Assembly (NCBI GenBank): GCA_002327785.1
Contig: DCUI01000016.1
Coordinates: 657 to 20,098 of the forward strand
DNA length: 19,442 nt
Direction: 5' to 3'
Source of the DNA: Phycisphaerales bacterium UBA2218
GTDB lineage: Bacteria; Planctomycetota; Phycisphaerae; Sedimentisphaerales; Anaerobacaceae
Shown: positions 15,190 to 19,442 of the stretch, piece after piece
Layout of the letters: each line of letters starts with the position of its first letter
Position numbering within the stretch: position 1 is the stretch's first letter
Program-made: the position numbers and the translations under genes
The notes under the pieces: generated by a model
What the model was told of the DNA's origin: nothing
The model's input: only the letters and a program-made list of their open reading frames with translations
Database searches by the model: none

Positions 15190-15227
15190 AGATAACCTGA
15201 GATAACCTGAGATAACGAGATAACCTG
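15190..15227 (+). repeat. Decanucleotide tandem repeat
   Basis: Four tandem units of AGATAACCTG: 15190-15199, 15200-15209, a two-base-shorter AGATAACG at 15210-15217, and 15218-15227. It lies in the spacer between the two RAYT copies. There are no spacers of CRISPR type. Confidence 0.85.
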
Positions 15228-15271
15228 GGTTGCCTCTTAACTTGTATTTTAAGGGCTGGCCCTTTTCTTCC

Positions 15272-15451
15272 GTGGTTGCTCAGGATGCAATAGCCGCACA
15301 CCCGCATCGAAAACATCGCCGCCCCGTCGGCCAGGATCTTCTCGAACGCCAGAAAGTCGCTTTCCTTGCGGAAGATGCGCAGACGGCCATTGGCTCGATT
15401 GAGCACGTGGTATACATATCCACCCAAAGCAATTCGTTCGGGCCTCGACAT
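15272..15451 (-). pseudogene. RAYT transposase remnant, 5' part only
   Basis: The first 60 codons of a second RAYT copy, from MSRPERIALGGYVYHVLNRAN to CGYCILSNH. It breaks off just before the second His of the HUH motif, so it cannot be catalytic. Together with its upstream 76 bases it forms a 256-bp direct repeat (15272-15527) of 14771-15026 at a constant offset of 501, with no indels and 12 mismatches (about 95% identity). Several mismatches are silent or conservative (I for T, V for A). The reading frame continues past the break to 15020 through unrelated spacer, and this part is not gene-like. Confidence 0.88.
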
Positions 15452-15498
15452 GACGATGATTCTACACGCAGCACACGGGGTGTACAGCAAAAACCACG

Positions 15499-15527
15499 CC
15501 AGAAAAAGTACCTGACACCTTTAATTC
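15499..15527 (-). repeat. Right terminal inverted repeat, second copy
   Basis: Exact reverse complement of the left end at 14270-14298. The TAATTC at its edge supplies the stop codon (TAA on the minus strand, 15521-15523) of the adjacent membrane-protein gene. Confidence 0.9.
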
Positions 15528-16093
15528 TTGCACAGCTTTCGTATGAGCCTTTCTATCGTTACTCTAAACGTCTCGATATGGTCTGCGGCTTTCCGCTGAA
15601 AGACCATTCCGCCGATCGTGACGCCAGCACGACCCATTGTCTGAATGTGGTGCTGGGATGATTCTACTGCATGGGCATCACTATTGACGATATGCTGATA
15701 GAGGTTCGCAACAAGCGAGCAGTCAGCATAGGTTTCCCAGAAATCCTCGATTTCAGTTCCTGAGTATGCTTCTCCGAGAAGGGCTGCGTTGCTGAACCAC
15801 ATGAATGTGCCAAGCTCCGGGAACGGCGTGTCAGCAATGGCTTTGCCGAGGCGGAATCTGTTGATCTCGCCGTCAGCCTTCTGCCATTCGTCCTTATGAC
15901 TCTCAATATGTTCCCAGAAGGCACGCAGTGCTCTTCCATTTGCCTGTATCTCGAGGGTGATAAGTCGACGGACATTGGCGTGCGTTCTACGCCTGTCCCT
16001 GCTGGACTCGACCCAGTGCTGGAGCGCACTGAGGAACCATCCAACGACAGCACCGGATAGGGTGGAAATTACCGCGAGTGTTTCAGCCTTCAT
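15521..16093 (-). CDS. One-helix membrane protein of unknown function, possibly 3'-truncated
   Basis: A 190-residue protein with an N-terminal membrane helix (about 5-26, TLAVISTLSGAVVGWFLSAL). A basic segment follows (ESSRDRRRTHANVRR), then a long helical cytoplasmic part (LEIQANGRALRAFWEHIESH, then AALLGEAYSGTEIEDFWETY). I recognise no family. The last codon and the stop (AAT TAA) lie inside the RAYT terminal repeat at 15499-15527, so the natural C-terminus may have been replaced. Local GC is about 47%, clearly below the window average, suggesting acquisition. It is the last of three same-strand genes, 75 bases after the zinc-ribbon gene. ATG 16093 is preceded by GGAG at an 11-base spacer. 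A membrane effector role would fit a defence cassette but is inference from context only. Confidence 0.75.
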   Translation of the reverse strand: MKAETLAVISTLSGAVVGWFLSALQHWVESSRDRRRTHANVRRLITLEIQANGRALRAFWEHIESHKDEWQKADGEINRFRLGKAIADTPFPELGTFMWFSNAALLGEAYSGTEIEDFWETYADCSLVANLYQHIVNSDAHAVESSQHHIQTMGRAGVTIGGMVFQRKAADHIETFRVTIERLIRKLCKN

Positions 16094-16168
16094 GTTCCTA
16101 CAATCTCCGCTCTGCTATTGCTTGTCTTCCATAACAGGCCAGCTAACCATCGGTCAGGTACCGTATTG

Positions 16169-16579
16169 TCAGGACTGCTCCTTGTTGAAGCATTGTCGAC
16201 ACGCCGGGCACTCATAGTCTCCGTACACAACCCAACAGTCCTTCTGTTTGGTCAGACGGCTCACCTGGCGTTTGGAATCGTAACAGTGTGGGCAGAAGGG
16301 ACCGTCTCCGGAGGCATCGAAGTACAGCCCACCTTTGACCAACAATCCTTCTGCTCGCGCGGCGTGACTCTCGATCAACTGAAGTCTTGTCTTCAATCTA
16401 CTGTTTTCGTCAAGGACATCCACAAGACGCATCTTTGCATCTGCCAATTGGAGACTGAGATCGGCGACGGCATTCTTGAGCTCAGCGTCTTTGGTCTTCT
16501 CGCTGATCTCTTTGATCTTTCTCACAAGGTCTATCGCGCCTTGTACGATCTTGAGAACATCTGTCACGCCAGTTGCCAT
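16169..16579 (-). CDS. Coiled-coil protein with C-terminal zinc ribbon
   Basis: A 136-residue protein of unknown function with two recognisable parts. Residues about 8-78 are helical and coiled-coil-like (VLKIVQGAIDLVRKIKEISE, then LSLQLADAKMRLVDVLDENS and LKTRLQLIESHAARAEGLL). Residues about 94-131 are a zinc-ribbon: CPHC, then about 28 residues with a central aromatic strand (CWVVYGDYE), then CPACRQC. The ribbon could bind nucleic acid or protein, the coil would dimerise. A strong AGGAGA (GATAGGAGAAGAG) precedes ATG 16579. The start is only 13 bases from the methyltransferase stop, so the two are almost certainly co-transcribed and functionally linked. No membrane segment is present. The exact role is unknown. 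Confidence 0.82.
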   Translation of the reverse strand: MATGVTDVLKIVQGAIDLVRKIKEISEKTKDAELKNAVADLSLQLADAKMRLVDVLDENSRLKTRLQLIESHAARAEGLLVKGGLYFDASGDGPFCPHCYDSKRQVSRLTKQKDCWVVYGDYECPACRQCFNKEQS

Positions 16580-16592
16580 CTCTTCTCCTATC

Positions 16593-18095
16593 TCATGCCA
16601 ATTTGTGCGCGATCTGTTCTTCGAGAATGTCTTTGACGGTCAGGGCGATGATGCTCTTGCCGCTCTTGCGGAAGAAGGCGTCGATTTCGTGCATCGCATC
16701 GGCGCTGTAGTCGAAGGCGACGAAGAAGCCTTTCTGCCGGTCCTCGCGGGCCATCACCGCCTCGAAGGCGTCGATATCGGGCCGGCCGGCCTTGTCCTTT
16801 TGCTTCACCTGGATCGGATACCAGACATCCATGAAGTCGAGCTCGCCTTCGCGTTTCTTCGGCGTGGCCGAGACCGGGTAAATCCGACCGTCGATGCCCA
16901 TGTCGCCCACCTGGGCCTTGTTCGGAACGCCGCCCAGCGCGATGACCGCCCAGTTCTCGAACTCGAACGGCGGGATCTTGTGCAGTTGCCCCTCGGTCCA
17001 GGGCAGGTCCCGGACCACGAAGCCCCGCCCGATCCGCCATAATCTCTCGTCCTCCTTGATCCCGCAAACGTCCCGCAGACGCTTCGCCATCACCCGGCAG
17101 GCGGTGGGCGAGATATCGATCCCGATCCACTGCCGCCCCAGGTTCTCCGCCGCGACCAACGCCGTCCCGCAGCCGCAGAAGGCGTCGAGGACGATATCAT
17201 TCGGATTGCTGCTCGCCTTGATGATGCGGTCGAGGAGCGCAAGGGGTTTCTGTGTCGGATAGCCCAGACGCTCTTGCGCCTGCGAATTCAGCGGCGCTAT
17301 GTCATCCCATAGATTATCCAGAATTTCCCCCTTCTGTTCATCGAGATACCGGACAAGGTATGGTACACCGCTCTTGGACCATTCTACTCGACCTCCTGCG
17401 TCCAGCGCTTCGAGCTTCTCTCGTACGACGCGCCACCCGTAAGGGGGAGTAAAGCCTTTGTACTCATAGACCAAGTTAGGTCGTGGTCCCATGCTCTGGG
17501 ACCGAATTATGTTGTCAAGTCGATACACGCGGCCCTGTGCATCCGTATGGCAATAATGTGACTTCAGGTATGACGCTTTGTGTGGCTTATACGCAGGATT
17601 CCACGAGTACCTCTCGCCATTACTGTAGAAAAGAATCGTGTCCGTAACATGGCTGAACCTCGTCTTGGAGTCGCTGTGTGCGGTTGTGCGTTTCCAGATG
17701 ATCTCATTTTGGAATTGGCTCTGCCCAAAGATCTGGTCGAGCATGACCTTGACGTAGTGGGAGGCGTGCCAGTCACAATGATAGTAGAAGGAGCCGGTCT
17801 CCTTGAGGACGCGGTGCAGCTCGACGCAGCGCGGGCGCATGAAGTCGATGTAGGCGGCGGTGGAGGCGTGACGGTCCTCGAATGCTCGTTTCTCCTTCGT
17901 TTCGCCCCAGAAGACTTCGTAGTTGCGATTCGAGTTGAAGGGCGGGTCAATATAGACGAGGTCCACGCACGCATCGGGGAGCTTTCGGAGTTGGTCCAGG
18001 TTGTCGCCGCAGTAGACGACGCGGGTATCGACCAGCGCGGACGGCTTGCCGCCGGCCGGGGCGGTCTTGGCTTCGGATCGAGGTTTCTTTCCCAT
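16593..18095 (-). CDS. Beta-class DNA methyltransferase fused to an Mrr-like nuclease domain
   Basis: A 500-residue protein. The first about 350 residues are an S-adenosylmethionine-dependent N6-adenine or N4-cytosine methyltransferase. Motif IV DPPFN (50-54) comes before motif X/I (PTQKPLALLDRIIKASS at 280-296, DAFCGCGTA at 304-312), the beta-class order. The DPPF form does not settle which base is methylated. Residues about 370-500 look like a PD-(D/E)XK nuclease of the Mrr type: PPFEFENWAVIALGG (helix with E378/E380), GDMGIDGRIY (D402), then WYPIQVKQK (Q429-x-K431), so cutting and methylation may reside in one chain. The frame extends to a TTG at 18131, but that codon is part of a -35-like element, so I choose ATG 18095. 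No ribosome site precedes it; the mRNA may be nearly leaderless. It heads a three-gene cassette. GC drops to about 47% over residues 125-272, the presumed specificity region. Confidence 0.88.
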   Translation of the reverse strand: MGKKPRSEAKTAPAGGKPSALVDTRVVYCGDNLDQLRKLPDACVDLVYIDPPFNSNRNYEVFWGETKEKRAFEDRHASTAAYIDFMRPRCVELHRVLKETGSFYYHCDWHASHYVKVMLDQIFGQSQFQNEIIWKRTTAHSDSKTRFSHVTDTILFYSNGERYSWNPAYKPHKASYLKSHYCHTDAQGRVYRLDNIIRSQSMGPRPNLVYEYKGFTPPYGWRVVREKLEALDAGGRVEWSKSGVPYLVRYLDEQKGEILDNLWDDIAPLNSQAQERLGYPTQKPLALLDRIIKASSNPNDIVLDAFCGCGTALVAAENLGRQWIGIDISPTACRVMAKRLRDVCGIKEDERLWRIGRGFVVRDLPWTEGQLHKIPPFEFENWAVIALGGVPNKAQVGDMGIDGRIYPVSATPKKREGELDFMDVWYPIQVKQKDKAGRPDIDAFEAVMAREDRQKGFFVAFDYSADAMHEIDAFFRKSGKSIIALTVKDILEEQIAHKLA

Positions 18096-18103
18096 GCCGT
18101 GCC

Positions 18104-18131
18104 AGTGTACGCGGTGGCCCGCAAAATGCAA
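18104..18131 (-). promoter_or_regulatory. Candidate promoter for the methyltransferase cassette
   Basis: On the minus strand: TTGCAT (18126-18131), 16 bases, TACACT (18104-18109). The -10 matches 4/6. The start would be near 18097, two bases before ATG 18095, implying a leaderless transcript. This fits the absence of a ribosome binding site but is tentative. Confidence 0.3.
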
Positions 18132-18244
18132 GTCCCGGCCGATTTCTCACACGAGGAAAGGGGCCCGGCTTTGGACATCGGCGTCGTCAGTCCTATGCCT
18201 ATGCCTCTGCGTCAACACCTGTGCCCAAAGCCCGGCTCCGTCTG

Positions 18245-18263
18245 CCCCCGACCCGATCGGGGG
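18245..18263. repeat. GC-rich hairpin in the intergenic region
   Basis: CCCCCGA (18245-18251), a five-base loop, TCGGGGG (18257-18263). It is a perfect 7-bp stem between the ends of the methyltransferase and radical SAM genes. There is no T-tract, so terminator function is unproven. Confidence 0.6.
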
Positions 18264-18290
18264 ATGGCGACGCATTGTTGCGACTCTGTC

Positions 18291-18310
18291 ATTCCTGCGA
18301 AAGCAGGAAT
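18291..18310. repeat. Dispersed-type palindrome ATTCCTGC-GAAA-GCAGGAAT
   Basis: A perfect 8-bp stem with a GAAA loop, preceded by GTC and followed by CCAGG. This is the TCATTCCTGCGAAAGCAGGA type of short palindromic repeat scattered between genes in many unrelated bacterial genomes. Only one copy lies in this window. Confidence 0.75.
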
Positions 18311-18347
18311 CCAGGAATCATGGGATGAGCCATGTCCCGGGAAGTGA

Positions 18348-18366
18348 CACGGGCTTCCAGCCCGTG
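18348..18366. repeat. Dispersed-type palindrome CACGGGCT-TCC-AGCCCGTG
   Basis: A perfect 8-bp stem with a three-base loop, preceded by GTGA. It is another repeat type that I associate with intergenic regions of planctomycete genomes, from recall. It lies 43 bases beyond the radical SAM gene stop and could also serve as its 3' stabilising or terminating structure. Confidence 0.65.
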
Positions 18367-18409
18367 CGAACACGGCCAGGATATCCACACGTACGGCGCG
18401 GCCCGGCCT

Positions 18410-19442
18410 TCACCCTGCATCCGTCATGCCGGCCGGGAGTTCGGGCTTGCGGGTCAACGTTCGCCGCCGGAAGGGACTCAAAAGCAGTTTGAGGATATCG
18501 GACTTCTTCATGTATCGGCCGAAAGTGCGCAGGACCTTGTAGGTCTGGATCGGACGCCCGAAAATGCGGCGGGCAAAAAGCCGGGCGTAGCCCTTCTTGC
18601 GCAGACGGTTCACCTCCTCGCTCGGCAGGGCGGTCGGGTCGATATCCGACACCTTGAACCATTTGTGCCAATCCCGTTCGTCGTCGATGATGCCGCGGGC
18701 GACGTACTCCTGCCAGAGAGGGGTGCCCCGGTAGACGCACAGGCGATTGAAGCCAAAGGTGTCCAGTTGCAGTCGGCCGGCGAAGCGGAAGCTCTCCAGG
18801 ATGTTCGCCGCCGTTTCGCCGGGGGAGCCGATGAGAAAGAATCCGTGAACCATCTCGATGCCATGTTCCTTCGCTTTTCTGACCGCACTCTCGATCTGCG
18901 CCAGGGTCTGGTTCTTTTTCAGCCGGTCCAGCACCTTTTGCGTGCCCGCCTCCACACCAAACGCCAGGAAGTTGCAGTGGGCCTGGTGCATGATCGGCAG
19001 TTGATCGATCGCCGTCGCATCCACCCGCCCTTCGCAGCCCCAGCGGAATTCGAGCTTGCGTTCGAGGATGCCGTTGCAGATGGCGTTGATGCGCTCTCGC
19101 TTGAGTAGAAAGTGGTCGTCGGTAAGGTAGATCGAGCGATAGCCCATATCGTTCAATTGCTGCATTTCGCCCAGGACATGCTCCGCGGACCGGCATCGCC
19201 ATTTGTGCTGCGAAAGGGAAGGGATGTCGCAGTAGACACAGGCATAGGGGCAGCCTCTCGAAGTCTGCATGGTGCAGAACTTGTCCAAGGACAGGACCGC
19301 GGGGACGTCCAGGGGCATGGACTCGATGTAGTCGATCGGCAGACTGGTCCGGTCGGGATAGGGATACTGGTCCAGGTCCTGAATCAACGGACGCGGAGCA
19401 TTCCGAACGATCCGGCCCTCATGGCGCCAGACCAGACCCGCT
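18410..19442 (-). CDS. B12-binding-type radical SAM protein, C-terminal part (partial at window edge)
   Basis: A radical S-adenosylmethionine enzyme of the BchE/B12-binding architecture; the N-terminal cobalamin-binding domain lies beyond the right edge. The frame is open through to 19442, reading AGLVWRHEGRIVRNAPRPLI and then QDLDQYPYPDR, the typical linker before the radical SAM core. The cluster motif is SRGCPYACVYCD with three cysteines in CxxxCxxC spacing. GVEAGTQKVLDRLKK and HGFFLIGSPGET are conserved core segments. The C-terminus is a basic helical tail (RRIFGRPIQTYKVLRTFGRY, then KSDILKLLLSPFRRRTLTRK). In-window starts such as the TTG at 19387 are artefacts of the edge. Substrate unknown; such enzymes act in methylation, ring formation or lipid/glycan modification. 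The B12 domain itself is not seen, only inferred from the linker. Confidence 0.88.
   Translation of the reverse strand, partial: AGLVWRHEGRIVRNAPRPLIQDLDQYPYPDRTSLPIDYIESMPLDVPAVLSLDKFCTMQTSRGCPYACVYCDIPSLSQHKWRCRSAEHVLGEMQQLNDMGYRSIYLTDDHFLLKRERINAICNGILERKLEFRWGCEGRVDATAIDQLPIMHQAHCNFLAFGVEAGTQKVLDRLKKNQTLAQIESAVRKAKEHGIEMVHGFFLIGSPGETAANILESFRFAGRLQLDTFGFNRLCVYRGTPLWQEYVARGIIDDERDWHKWFKVSDIDPTALPSEEVNRLRKKGYARLFARRIFGRPIQTYKVLRTFGRYMKKSDILKLLLSPFRRRTLTRKPELPAGMTDAG

Noticed and set aside
15190..15227. CRISPR-like array
   Set aside because: Units are 10 bases and directly adjacent with no spacers, and no cas genes are visible.
15251..15267. Rho-independent terminator at AAGGGC-TG-GCCCTT
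   Set aside because: The loop is only two bases, the T-tract is short and interrupted, and no plus-strand gene ends upstream of it.
15020..15271. Continuation of the partial RAYT frame to a stop at 15020
   Set aside because: Similarity to the complete copy ends at 15272. The continuation crosses the tandem repeat and REP hairpin, so it is not protein-coding in origin.

Overview
The window looks like a chromosomal stretch from a Planctomycetota bacterium, probably a Phycisphaerae/Sedimentisphaerales-type lineage. This is inferred from the gene mix and not proven: a sigma-70-like factor with its own small operon, a GH78/GH43 glycosidase pair, an H-X9-DG-type pseudopilin remnant, a Ser- and Tyr-rich TPR surface protein, heptad inverted repeats of a kind I associate with such genomes, and high GC (about 60% or more over most genes). 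No rRNA, tRNA or CRISPR array was seen.

Layout. 1-1373 (minus): the N-terminal part of uvrB runs off the left edge, preceded by an M14 (MpaA-like) lipoprotein peptidase with a good promoter. 1564-5418 (plus): a membrane-anchored protein of unknown function, then a 944-residue secreted/membrane TPR protein with long Ser-rich and Tyr-rich segments. 5553-7698 (plus): a tight operon with a good promoter, holding a sigma-70-family factor, a 102-residue unknown protein, and a two-domain protein whose N-terminal half resembles the archaeal threonyl-tRNA synthetase editing domain. I consider this the most interesting locus. 7722-9369: an inverted heptad repeat, then a sodium:solute symporter overlapping by four bases a 51-residue one-helix protein. 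9673-13828: a secreted GH78 alpha-L-rhamnosidase and a secreted GH43-like propeller enzyme, likely working on rhamnose-containing polysaccharide.

13877-15527 is a scarred region. A truncated and frameshifted pseudopilin fragment abuts a REP-associated tyrosine transposase (RAYT) gene bounded by 29-bp inverted repeats. This is followed by a spacer with a GTAG-headed REP hairpin and a decanucleotide tandem repeat, then a second, 5'-only RAYT copy (256-bp direct repeat, 12 mismatches).

15521-18095 (minus) is a compact three-gene locus that looks like a restriction-modification or defence cassette. It encodes a beta-class DNA methyltransferase fused to an Mrr-like PD-(D/E)XK domain, then a coiled-coil/zinc-ribbon protein, then a one-helix membrane protein whose stop codon lies in the RAYT repeat. 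GC falls from about 68% to about 47% exactly over the methyltransferase's presumed target-recognition region. 18096-18409 carries three dispersed-type palindromes. 18410-19442 (minus) is the C-terminal part of a B12-binding-type radical SAM protein that runs off the right edge.
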